Below are positions 22,300 through 35,100 of a DNA stretch of 64,000 nucleotides, piece after piece. Below the pieces are notes generated by a model that was given only the letters and a program-made list of their open reading frames with translations, made no database searches and was not told the origin of the DNA. The position numbers were made by a program, and so were the translations under genes. The stretch is from Macrocystis pyrifera (lineage: Eukaryota; Sar; Phaeophyceae; Laminariales; Laminariaceae). The stretch's first letter is position 1. Each line of letters opens with the position of its first letter. The stretch lies in NCBI GenBank assembly GCA_031763025.1, contig JASSKH010000006.1, positions 11,591,979 through 11,655,978 of the forward strand, written 5' to 3'.

Positions 22300-24822
22300 C
22301 TGCGATCTCCACTAGAAAACCGTTACTTGAAGTGCTGCAAATTAGCAAACGCGGCGGAATTGGTGAAAAACCTGGCCTTTTTAGTGTGGATGGAACTCCC
22401 AACTTTTGTGAATTCAGTAGTGGAAATTCCCATTGGTGGACAAACAGAAGTGGACAAACCTCGAATTTACTACGCACGTCAAAAATGTCATTTGGATGGT
22501 CTAGTTTGGACCCGTCAAGATATCTTTCGACTCATTATGCATACTGGAATTAGTGCAGATACGAAGTTCTTTGACGCCTGTCCGCCAACCGACACCCGCA
22601 GGATTATGGCCGACGTTTCCATGAGCGGATATACTCTGATTATTGCTCGTACTGTTGCAGATAGATGAACGTTGACATACCCCCGATCCAGCAGACTCTT
22701 GCATGTACCCCGGGGAGGCTACGTGCTCGTGCTTACAATGCACTCTGATACAAATCTTGGCGTTGATGTCTTCTTGTTGTCGGGGTGGTGTGGCTACGAA
22801 GAGGGCACCACTCAATCACCATTAATAATTTACGGGGGACCATAGTAAATAGGACCTACGGTACAGACAAAAACCTATATTTAATACTCGTCAGCTCAGA
22901 CAGAGAGAGAGAGTATTTATTTTGTGTCCAGAAAAACACGTACTTGAACGTCAAGACCTGCTGCAACATTTACAGGGAGTACGTATTAAAAAATTTCCGG
23001 TGTGCATGTATGTCACGTGTGAACTGCTGTAAACCAACTTTCGACTGTCTTGTGTACCCCGGCCCTCACGTGTCGATCTGCTGTTTCAGTGCGCGAAATG
23101 TACTGGCCGAAATCAATTGGAAATCGAACCAGCTGTAAGTATTATCGTCTCGTCGACCCTGGTGGCATCCAGGGGAGTCTCTGGCCATGATAGTCAATCG
23201 CGAGGGAAATAATGGAAAACGCGCGCGGTTCACGCAGCTTGCAAAGTTGAGTATCGACCGATCTGCCGATCGGTTGAACTCACAGCTGACGTGCTTTCTT
23301 AGTTTCTTATAAAATAAAGAAGTAAATAAATGTACTCCTCGTAGAACCGTTTGGATCTACATAATAAATATCGGCGGTGTACTTTTTGTGGTTATTTTAT
23401 CGTGAACCTATATTATATTATAGCATAACAACAACAAACAGCCGTCTCGGCATATTTTATAAAGTCAACTATTAATATTGATAACTACTACTACTACTAC
23501 TACTGGCGATATAGCGAAAACACACCACCATCAATCCTGGTTTATACCTCCTGGTGGGCATTAAGCACGGCCCTGACACATACATTTCTTTTTTCCAGAC
23601 ACAAAAAAAGCGGTACGAGTACGCTATTGTGGTATTACGTCTCACACCTCGTCCTATCGCATCGATATTAATATAATATAAAATGAAAAGACTCTCACCT
23701 GTATACTATTAGTATACGCGTACGATATAGGTCTGGAATGTTACCCACACATCATCATTGTCGCCCCAAAACATACATACATGCTACGAGGACGAGGACG
23801 AGAGAAGGTCCGTCCGAAACCATCAGTATTATTATAATGCGTTAAATTTAATATGTAATGGTGGAAGAAGAATATCAGCGCTTAACCCGCCACAACAAGC
23901 TCTCTCACTCGTTCGTGCTGTGGACTATACGACTGGTTGGCGAATCTTGCGTGTGTATCCTCGTTCTTCTGCCAGTCACCACCGACCGGTTGTTTGTTGC
24001 ACAACAGGCAGCATCAGCAGCAGCACAGCAGCTGCTAGCAGTGTATGTATGCGCGCGTGAATACTGCAGTTGTTACAGCAAGTACTGCTGTACTACGCTG
24101 CGAAAACAACAATCCTTCAATAATTTCCAAAGAGTATTTTCTCCCCCGAAACGTGAGTGAGTGAGGGAGTCCGCTTTTTTACAGGCGCGCCACGCCTCCC
24201 GCCACCACGTACGACGAGACGACAAAAAAAGCATACTACTTGGTACATACCAACATACTATGCTACGAATACGAGGGTACGAGGTATGATTATAACATTC
24301 GCGCCCGTTCGCACCAACAAATAGGATCCTCCCGTCGAACACCTGCGCAGTGCGTAATAATACCTGACAAACAAAAGTGATATAAGGCATACACCAGTTC
24401 TCCTGGTACACACAGGAGATAGCGCGCGTGTATGATATTGTTACGGTCTGAGTCCGTTGGGCAATTGGTAGAAGGTATGCACTAGAAGAGGTAGCAACAC
24501 GGCTGTACATGGCGGGTATAAACCGGGGCACGAGGAGAAATAGCGGGTAAACCTGGTAAAACTATAAACAAAATATTCACCGGTAATTGTGTTTTTAGAG
24601 TAATAAACAGCACAGCGGAAAAACCGGGTAAACTAAGATGTTCGTATTATAATAGCATACCAGTGGTAAAATATAAGCGGTCGCTATCAATAGGAAAAAC
24701 TCTCGCAGCAGGATATTTGTGTCTGACATCAACTTGCGGACTTCTTACTTTGGTGAAAGGCATCAAAACCAAAACTCAAGCCAACCCAACCCAACCCAAC
24801 CCACAACCCAAAACTCAACCCA
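22300..24822. other. No gene established; possible upstream introns of the GOLD gene
   Basis: Contains a half MITE-1 at about 22829-22895 and a CTA microsatellite near 23488-23505. A minus-strand ORF near 24300-24360 reads VFDGRILFVGANGRE after an acceptor-like CTGCGCAG, but no donor or homology supports it. GOLD gene 5' exons may lie here but I could not identify them. Confidence 0.4.
22829..22895. mobile_element. MITE-1, left half only
   Basis: Has TTTACGGGGGACCATAGTAA, ATAGGACCTACGGTACAGAC and AAAACCTATATTTA, but no matching right arm follows. Confidence 0.75.
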
Positions 24823-26391
<1,569 letters not shown>

Positions 26392-26869
26392 ATGCTTGCC
26401 TTCCGACAACATAGCGTAGATGTGCCGTTCCTATATAAACCGAATATCCTTCCGTAAATCAATCCAACATACACTGCTTATGTATGTGTAGCGGATTTAG
26501 GGGGTTTAGGGAGAGCGTTACGTCTTTCGGCGGACGCTTCAGACCTGCGAGCTACGGAGACGCTTCAGACTTACAGGGAGGAGGGGAGTAGTTACTACTG
26601 TAGTGCCTAATTTTCACTCTCACTACTTCAGGAGCTCTGTACTACTATTATTACGGAGGACCACAGTAAAAAGCACCTACGGTACACACAAACACCTACG
26701 AGGTATATACTTCCCTATTTTTACTAACAATATTCGATCCGGTCCCCCGTGATAATAGTAAAAGCCATCAATTAGTACGTCACCCAAAAATACGATTTCG
26801 AAAAAATGCTAGAAGTATAAGTGCAAAACCCGACGAGAAATCGGCGAAAAGACTACGAAGGAGTACCAA
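26392..26869. other. No gene recognised; contains a MITE-1 at 26647-26760
   Basis: The MITE arms are ATTACGGAGGACCACAGTAA and a right arm ending CCCCCGTGATAATAG. Two GACGCTTCAGACxT phrases at about 26533 and 26560 form a short direct repeat. Confidence 0.6.
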
Positions 26870-27370
26870 CTACTCTGTAGGTATGTCACGAATAATAGTA
26901 ATAATAATAATATGGTAAACCATGAAGAAGCGGTGTTCCAACGATGATGATCTCGGGTTGAGGAACCCAGTCGTTAGTGATGAGTCTTTCGGCCAAATAG
27001 TGCTACGTACGAGGTATTGGTCTGCTTCCACATCACAGCACTCCTCGCCAGGCAGCTCGAAATCGAGCCCCACTTTTTTTGAGTGAGTGCCGTCAAAATT
27101 AGAAACTAGCATTTCGCTCGTATTTACTTCACTGCAGCACTAGAATAGCAAATGTATATCGCCGGGCCCGAAGACACTGACTTCGACACCATATGGAGCC
27201 CCGCCGTGAATCTGAATGGCACCAAGCGTTTCAAGCATACGTCGTCGTATGCCGCGCGGTTATTGTTGCACCCACCTTCACCAGGGACAACTGATATTGT
27301 GAATGTACCGTCAATGAGTTCTTTGGTAATGGCGTGTGGTGTTGTGTGTCATCCGACAGCGTGCAGGCAG
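26870..27370 (-). CDS. Unrecognised protein fragments, two overlapping frames
   Basis: On the minus strand one frame (about 27340 to 27131) reads ITKELIDGTFTISVVPGEGG, then RLVPFRFTAGLHMVSKSVSS and GPAIYICYSS. A second frame, continuing to 26870, reads MLVSNFDGTHSKKVGLDFEL, then DQYLVRSTIWPKDSSL and LEHRFFMVYH. Composition looks coding, unlike the surrounding sequence, and the frames abut at TTCTAG|TGCTGCAG. This could be a small intron or a frameshift in a decayed gene or transposon. I recognise no family. Confidence 0.35.
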
Positions 27371-27382
27371 CATGCGATTCGA

Positions 27383-27533
27383 CTATTACGGGGGGCCATA
27401 GTAAATAGGACCAAATATTATTTGTAAAAATAGATAAATGTATAATAGGACCAAATATTATTTGTAAAAATAGATAAGTATATAGTATTTTGTGTGTACC
27501 GTAGGTCCTCTTTGCTATGGTCCCCCGTAATAT
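27383..27533. mobile_element. MITE-1 copy with internal duplication
   Basis: Arms CTATTACGGGGGGCCATAG and CTATGGTCCCCCGTAATA flank a duplicated interior: ATAGGACCAAATATTATTTG plus TAAAAATAGATAA occurs twice. Confidence 0.85.
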
Positions 27534-28282
27534 TAATATGATCACTCGGAAACATGCCCCAGAAAGGAGAAGAAAACCATTGGAAACATCAAAACATTAA
27601 AGAAAACATAACACGAAAACAAGTGTGCGTACATGTAGTAAAACTCCATTCTGTTTGTTCTTTATCTTCGAAAAGTCTCCTTGCCGGCGGGGCAGGGGGA
27701 GCGGGGGAGGGGGGGGGGGGGGGGGACGTTTTGGGCGCTTGACAACCGCCCCCCCCACCCTACTGCATCCCCAACCAACACGATCTGTGCTACAAAAAGC
27801 ACAAAACCCACAGCACAGAGCATGCAGGACATTACACCGGTCAGCCATCCATTGGCATCACATACATGCTCCCGGAGTCCCGTGACCGTTTCTGTCTAGA
27901 TATTCATATAGACACACTGTGCATACCGCGGGACGCCTGGTTGCGCTGCTGTTGGATGAAGGTTTTTAACGTTACGCATGCCGGCATAAGTGACGCCTTG
28001 AGCGAGCACATTCACACATACATGCCGTCATACGACAAATAATTGTATTACGTGCTGCTGTAGGAGCACAGCCATAGCTGCTGCTGTAGTAGCAGCTGCT
28101 GCTGTATGCGAGCTCGTTGTAGGTCTGACTTGTTGTCCTTGGTGTGTAGAGCGCATAAAAACAATCAGCTCGCGGTGCTGATGTTCACGCGACGATGGAC
28201 CCGCTTGCTGATGCCCAGTCGAGACACAGTCCAGACTATTCATGGAGAGATGCAAACGCTTCAGCCACTTTTAGCATATACT
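27534..28282. other. No gene recognised; G run and CAG-type repeat
   Basis: A G run lies near 27709-27725. The stretch at 27725-27860 resembles 28745-28830 in reverse-strand reading (CACAGATCGT, GGATG, a GGGGG block), suggesting a shared repeat. GCTGCTGT units occur near 28047-28107. Confidence 0.45.
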
Positions 28283-28380
28283 GCAGTCCCGTTTTGGGGA
28301 CAAACCGCTCAAATTACAAGTACTTTGTCCCCAAAACTGATCTGTTACAAAGAGACTGCACTCCGAAAAGGGTTAGCCGC
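28283..28380. mobile_element. MITE-2 copy
   Basis: Palindrome around GTCCCGTTTTGGGGACAAAC and CTTTGTCCCCAAAACTGATC, with TCAAATTACAAGTA between the arms. Confidence 0.8.
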
Positions 28381-28404
28381 GCGAAGTGACACCCCTCAAA
28401 AAGT

Positions 28405-28640
28405 TAAACACTACCCGTGAGAGATGACTCTCCCGGGTGGCTATCCCTACCGCACCTGCTCCTCTCGGGGGTCAGGTCGGGTCAACGTGCCCAAACTCCA
28501 GGGGTAACAACAGCCTTTTCTGATGCTACAACGGGAGTTACGGGGGGTTAAATTGACACGACACGACACGAAATTGGAACGTGGAAGTGTGGTGAGCTCA
28601 AGCTTTATTTTTACCAATCCGCCGGAGGATAGAAAAGAAA
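28405..28640 (-). repeat. Dispersed repeat, copy 2 (inverted relative to 295-530)
   Basis: See copy 1. The reverse complement shares CCTCCGGCGGATTGGTAA and TTGGGCACGTTGACCCGACC. Confidence 0.75.
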
Positions 28641-28714
28641 AGAAAAAACAAAAGGTTAAATAATTTATATATATATACATCTTATGTATCAGGTATGAAC
28701 ATTTCGTCTCTCCT

Positions 28715-29110
28715 TTATACTCGAGCAACGGATTGTGGGAACTTCCTTGTCGGCGGGGGGGGAGCGCTCGAACGCCTTACGCACTTGGCACCCCCCCCAT
28801 CCTGCACCCTCCGAACGATCTGTGATACAAACGACACTGGATCAGCTAGCCAATCAGGAACAACCTGAGGCCCATCTCGGCCAATAAGCGTGCTCCGGGC
28901 ATTAAGGCCACCGTCGTCATCTTCTGCTACCGCGCTGATGAGGACGCCTTCGGGATTTTTGTTGAGTTCGCCGACCTCTGCCGCCGCGCCGATAATATTA
29001 TGAGAAGAAGTGCCGTCGTCGGCGCCACCCTCCGTCTTCTCCTGTGAGTTATCTTGCTGCGGCTTTGAGAGACCCGACTCCCCCGTGGGCGATTTTCGCC
29101 CTTCTGCTTT
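28715..29110 (-). CDS. RSPH10B-like exon 15 (putative terminal exon)
   Basis: The acceptor TCTTCGTAG opens AAA GCA GAA GGG in phase 0, matching exon 14. It encodes a hydrophilic tail: KAEGRKSPTGESGLSKPQQD, then GVLISAVAEDDDGGLNARST. The frame continues to a stop at 28715-28717, but a donor GTAAGG near 28780 could instead splice out the last third, which lies in repeat-like sequence. Confidence 0.5.
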   Translation of the reverse strand, partial: KAEGRKSPTGESGLSKPQQDNSQEKTEGGADDGTSSHNIIGAAAEVGELNKNPEGVLISAVAEDDDGGLNARSTLIGRDGPQVVPDWLADPVSFVSQIVRRVQDGGGAKCVRRSSAPPPPTRKFPQSVARV

Positions 29111-32100
29111 CTACGAAGAGATAACATTAAAAAAGCACACACACACCGCAAGATGTGCACCGTTGGGTAGAGGGTATGCGTTAAATGGGCGGAATTAATT
29201 ATTCAATGGCTTGAGCTTCGTAGTGTGAATAAATTAAATATTGTTTTCTACTTTTAGGAGGCGGTAACCCCCAGCACGTGCCTTGGTTGGTACAAACATG
29301 CCCTCTACTACTGTAAGTTGGGTATGGGTGGGTGGAATAAGTTCAATAATTAGTTTGCGAGTTGGTGCGAGATTGACTAAGGTCATGCTGGTCCACCTAC
29401 TGTAACTCACGACAATAATTCGTGAGGCACACGCACCCAAGAGTCGCAGGACACATCGCTACGGCGTGCAGAGTGCAGAACGGAAGCAGCGACTTACCAC
29501 TTCGGCAAGAACGCTCGGCAACCTCCCTCCCGAGTATCGTGTGCCTCGTGTATAGGTGAAAACTAATTAATGACTTTGAGTTACAGTACAGTACAGCACA
29601 GCACAGCACAGTATAGTACAGCAGTGTACAGTTACTGCTGTAGTGTGAGATTCACTATTAATAACCCATATCCCCCCCATCGGACCCCTTTTAACTCTTT
29701 GAGAACCACAGTCCCGTTTTGGGGACAAACCACTCCAACTCTAAGTAGTCTGATATCCCCAAAAGTGATCTATTAACGAAGAGACTGCAGTTTGCCATAA
29801 AAGGGTAAAAGAGAGAGCGACCAAACACAATGGTTGGTAAGTTTAGCGTTATCAACTACCAGGTACAGTATCTATGAGCAGCAGCGGGAGCGCCCAGCAG
29901 TATAGTAGGGCTACTAGAATCATGTCTCGCCCGTGCCGTACGACTTGTTTCAACCATTGCAAACCGGACACCAGTTGGTACCATCCCCCAATGACGCAGT
30001 GGCCACATTGGTTGATGTAACCGTCACTTTATTAATCGTCATTTTCCCCCTCTGAGATACTGTTATGGGGGACGATAGTAATCGGGACTCATCTTATACG
30101 CAAAAACCTATGTATTAAAGACTTTTTACCAAGTATATTTGGTCATGATTATTACTGTATGTTCCCTCCTAATAGTTCGAAACGTTGATTAATTTTCCTC
30201 TGAAGCACGCAGCAGTAAAACGGGGAGCGCGATAATTTGCCACCGTATTCTTCTGCACACGAAAGGACGGATGACGTGGTCGTGTAGCGTGGGTTCCGCT
30301 ATTAATGTTGTTAGATTTGCCCATCTGACAGTAAACGTGAACTATTACGGGGGGCCATAGTAAATAGGACCAAAATATTGTTAGTAAAAAAGTGGAAATA
30401 TATCGGTTTTTGTGTGTACCGTAGGTCCTATTTACTATGGTCCCCCGTAACAACACAACTTCTTCAACGTCGAAGCACTCTAAAACATTATCCCAGAAGC
30501 AAGAAGAAAGAAAACCAGGGGCGGCCTGAAACAATAGAAAACCTAAGCCTGAACCTAGCAATACGCCCAAGGAAGGGCAACAGAAAAGGCGACGACAATA
30601 TACTGCTACCATACGGTAAAGAGCTGCACAAAAAAACAGAAAACGTTTTTGACTCACGGAGCCCCTCAACCGAGGCTAACCACTCAACACATTCGAATCC
30701 GAATTGCAGATTTACAATGTTATTATTTAGTAGCGTGTTTGCGAAGAAACCAATTTTGGGTTGGGGTTTCTTGTGGTCCGTTTCCTGTATGAAAATGACC
30801 CCCAACCAACAAAAATGGAGGGTTTTCCTAAGGTCGTGGCACAACGTGGCCAAAAATACCACTTTTTAACCTACCTAAGTTATCCTTGGGTTGGGTCAAC
30901 TCTTCGTGGGAAGGTATTACGGGTTTTGGGCCATTTTAAATATAGGAAACGGACCACAAGAAACGCAATCAGATTGGTCCCAACGAAATTCTTCGCAATA
31001 AACACGGTGTTCTTGCGCTTGCCCTCGGACGAACGTGCCGCATGAACTTCGAGTGTGATCGCTGATAAACATTTCATGAACGGTCCCCGAAGGAAGAAGA
31101 AGGCCAACAGGGAAACAAGAACAAAGGGGAAGGAAACCTTGTACGATGGAAGCGAAGTCTTACATATACTCCCTCTTCTGTGCCTCTTCATAGCCCAACC
31201 GCTATCTGCTTCAGTTCCTGCCGTCCTTGTTTCTTCCTTATCATTTTTATCATGCTCCTCCAATAACTTGTACTCTTAGTTTGTTGTCCTCTTCCTAGCC
31301 TAACCGCTATCTGCTACAGCAGTCGCTGCTGTCCTTGTTTCGTTCTGATAATTTTTTACATGCTCCTCCAATAACTTATACTCTTATAGTAGTTTGTTGT
31401 ATGCGTACCTAGGCTATCGGGTTGCATTTTCATGCTTTCCCCTTAAGGTCAGTTGCTGGGTGACCCTTCCTTCTCATTTTTACTTGCTCCTCTAATGACT
31501 CACTGACTTACTAATAGTGTACAGCACCTCGAGTGAAGAAGGAGTCTCCGAAGGCAGAAGTAGGTGCACACACGTCCATCGCAGCTTGCATCCTGAGTAG
31601 TCTCTATTCATAATTTACTCTATTACGGGGAACCATAGTAAATGGGACCGAATGTTGTTAGTAGAAATAGGGAAATATACAGGTTCTTGTGTGTACCGTA
31701 GGTCCTATTTACTAAGGTCCCCCGTAATAGTAGTCCACCACTATAATTTCGTTAGTCTTACCTCGTGATGCTCCTTCGCCTCTCCAGGGCTGTCTGCGTC
31801 TTTCTCCTCTCCTCCTACCACAGCTGCTCCCTCCATCGCCACAGTGCTAGTACTACCGCCCACCACCTTATCACCGTGGTCGAGGGCAGCAGGACCATCT
31901 TCGCCGGCGTCCCGCGAGCTGGCAAACTTAGCCCGCGAGAGCTCGAACAGCCCCACGAGCACAGCTTTAAATTCATCCGGCATGAGCTGCATGTGCACGG
32001 CAGCAGTGCATTTTGAACAAAGGGCGCCGACGACATTTTCGGGAGGATATTTTGTTTCAGTGGTGGGTATAGAGAAAAAAACGAAGGCCGGCAGACGCGC

Positions 32101-35100
32101 GCGCTGTATGAGCCAGACGAGAGGGGCACGTATATAGCACTGGTTGGTCCAAAACGTTCGTGACTGGGATGGGGCGTCTCAGCTGAGGGTTAACACAGTA
32201 TTTCAGGAATGTTTTGATTGATCAACGGTGAAGCTCATGCTGCACATTGTCGGATGGCAAGCCTACTAATAATATTCAATGAATAGCAGGCATTAAAACT
32301 CTCCCCGAACATCGTTTTTGTGTTTGTGTGTGTTTTTATAAACGATTTTTTTCGTCACTGTAGTAAGACTTGTACATAGGCCGAAAATGGTTGATGCGGG
32401 TTTAAGTTGAGCGCACTATTCTTCTGAAAAGCCGTATTTTGAGGGTGACAGAGACAGGGAGCTTCTCGAGTAAGGAAGGAGCCCCGGACACGTGGCGAGT
32501 GATGCGCCCCACCCCTGCCGTAGCTCATGCGTCAACCAATCAGAAACGGGCACAGCTTAAGGGCAAGGGGGCGTAATTCCACGCGGTACTCGCAGGGGTT
32601 TGCACTTTTTTGCCTTCTGGGGCATTATTTTCCGACCGGTGGAGCTGCTCACGTGACCTACTACCGGTTACTAATATGGGGGGCCATAGTAAATGGACCA
32701 AATATTGTTAGTAAAAATAGGGAAATATATAGGTTTTGGTATGTACCGTGGGTGCTATTTACTATGGTCCTCCGCAATAATAGCATGATGCCTTTACCGA
32801 TATACCACTCTGGACTGCTTGGTGGGCGTAAATATAAAGACCGTTTGGTGTTCATATTGATGTCTAAACGATCATTACTTTTCCGCCCACGATGTTGTTT
32901 TATTTTTTTTATGACTACGAAGAGCATAGAGATAGTCGCCCGGGTCGCGCGAACAAACGTTCTTCGATCTTATGTTTCATGTTTCCTGTGAGATACTGAG
33001 CTCCTCCTCCTCATGTGATTGGAAGACCTCACAAAATAGTAAAACACCACCATTGAAAGGCATTTTTACTCGGGAGTGAATACGAGGGGCGCGGTATGTA
33101 GGTAGGTAGGTAGGTAGGTAGGTAGGTAGGTAGGTAGGTAGGTAGGTAGGTAGGTAGGTAAGTAGGTGGCTGGGGTAATGGGTGGGTGGGTGGGTGGATA
33201 TCGGTGAAAAACGCCTCCTTGTTATTTTTTCATGGTGTGCATCGCTTGTTTGGCAGATGGTGGGGAGGGGGCAGGAGCTCCTGTCACGTGGACTCCGGAT
33301 GTGAGCTGCGACAGGGCGAGAGCTAGCGAAACTATAGTGCAAAGCTACTGCTGTTTTTCGTCTTGTTTTCCCTTTGTCTTTTTCTTCTTCGTTATATACC
33401 AGGCACGAGGTGTGAGCGATCGACGTCGAGGCTCATGCCCACTGCACATTGTCGGAGGCCAACAGCAACAGCAACAACAACAACAACAACAAAACAGCAA
33501 CACCACCACCACCACCACCAACACCACCAACACCACCACCAACAACATAAAAACCCCCCAACAACAACCGTTAAGAATTGGCAGTAAGACTTCGTGGCGC
33601 AGATTCCCTTTTTTTTTGCCATTGCTTTTCTTCTTACTTCTGGAAATGGTTTGACAACGTTGAAGCTCATGCTGCACATCGTCGGAGGGCAAAAGCACGC
33701 ATGTATGATAGCAATTCATAGGACAGCATGGACCTGCCGTGACTCCAATCGATCGACATGAAAGCAGTATGGGCCTACTGAAAACTTCGACCGATATGGC
33801 GGGCTGAACCTGTTGTGAAACTTCAATCGATCTACATGACACCATGGGCCTGTCGTAACGTCAATCGATATGGTAGTATGGACCCGTATGACGGTATGGA
33901 CCCACTGAATGGCAGCATGGACCTACTGTATGACAGTATGGACCCACTGAACGGCAGTATGGGCCTATTGTATGACAGTATGGACCTACTGTATGACAGT
34001 ATGGACCTACTGTATGGCAGTATGGACCTACCGTATGACAGTATGGACCCACTGAATGGCAGCATGGACCCACTGAACGGCAGTATGGGCCTACCGTATG
34101 ACAGTATGGACCCACTGAATGCCAGTATGGACCTACTGTATGACAGTATGGACCCACTGAATGGCAGTATGGACTCACTGTATGACAGTATGGATCTATT
34201 CCAACTACATTTGATTCGAAGTCCCAGGGCGCGACAGTACGGACGGCAGTGCAGGCTGCCTCTGTCAACGCTCGACCACTCACACGTGGCTCGATCATTG
34301 TAAGACGGGAAACTAACATGCAGATATCCTCTCTTCTTCCTGAGGCACACAAACATCCCTCCATATATATACGAAAGTGAATAGATACTACGGTAGACAA
34401 TGCTTACAGATCACCCACCTCCCTGTCGAGGACATCGAGGTCCGCTGACGATGTAGACGGGGCGGGATCCACGGTGACCATCACCGATCCCTCAAGCGAC
34501 AATTCGGTTTCCACCTCCCGATCCTCGGCGATGCCGCCGCTGCTTGCTGGGTGCAAGCCGGCGTGTGGCGCCGCGCAAGCTCCTCTACTCTGTAGGTAGG
34601 CGTTTGCGTCGCTGAACACCTATCGTAACGGTGGCATCAGGTGAAATAGTTACATTGTTACGGGGGACCACAATAAATGGGACCAAATATTTTTAGGTTA
34701 AATAGGTAAATATATATATTTTTTGCGTCCACCGTAGGTCCTATTTAATATGGCCCCCCGTAGTACTTCCATTTTGTTCCACACGGCGGGCAGATCACGA
34801 TCTACGTAGATCGTGAGGAATCCCACGGCAAGGGGTACACGGTGGCACTTTTTGGCTCGGCATTTTGTCACCGGTTGAGGTCCTCAAGCGAGCAGCTACT
34901 TAGATGATCTAGATGAGAACAATTCGTGGTGCCCTATTTTCTGAGCTGCTGCCTCGCATGACACATGAGGAGGAGCTCAATATCTCACCCAACATGTGAC
35001 TGACTTCGGAAAACGTTCGTTCGCTCATCTCGACCAAGCTTACGGTGGAACATAATAATCAGGCCCGACCACATACACAAAAACCTATATATTGTAGTAT

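Larger units (their letters stand above)
31987..34418 (-). other. RSPH10B-like intron rich in repeats
   Basis: Holds the TCGGAxGGCAA dispersed motif at about 32235-32265 and 33660-33692, a MITE-1, a MITE-3, a GGTA microsatellite, CAA/CAC repeats at 33463-33545 and a 21-bp minisatellite. No other gene is supported. Confidence 0.6.

Noticed and set aside
24073-24531. Minus-strand 152-codon ORF, including VFDGRILFVGANGRE, as an upstream GOLD gene exon
   Set aside because: No donor with compatible phase and no domain match; cannot be joined to the exon at 21-22 kb with confidence.
33815-34400. ORFs of 162-179 codons with heptad repeats
   Set aside because: A 21-bp minisatellite keeps frames open on both strands, and the stretch lies in an intron of a better-supported gene.
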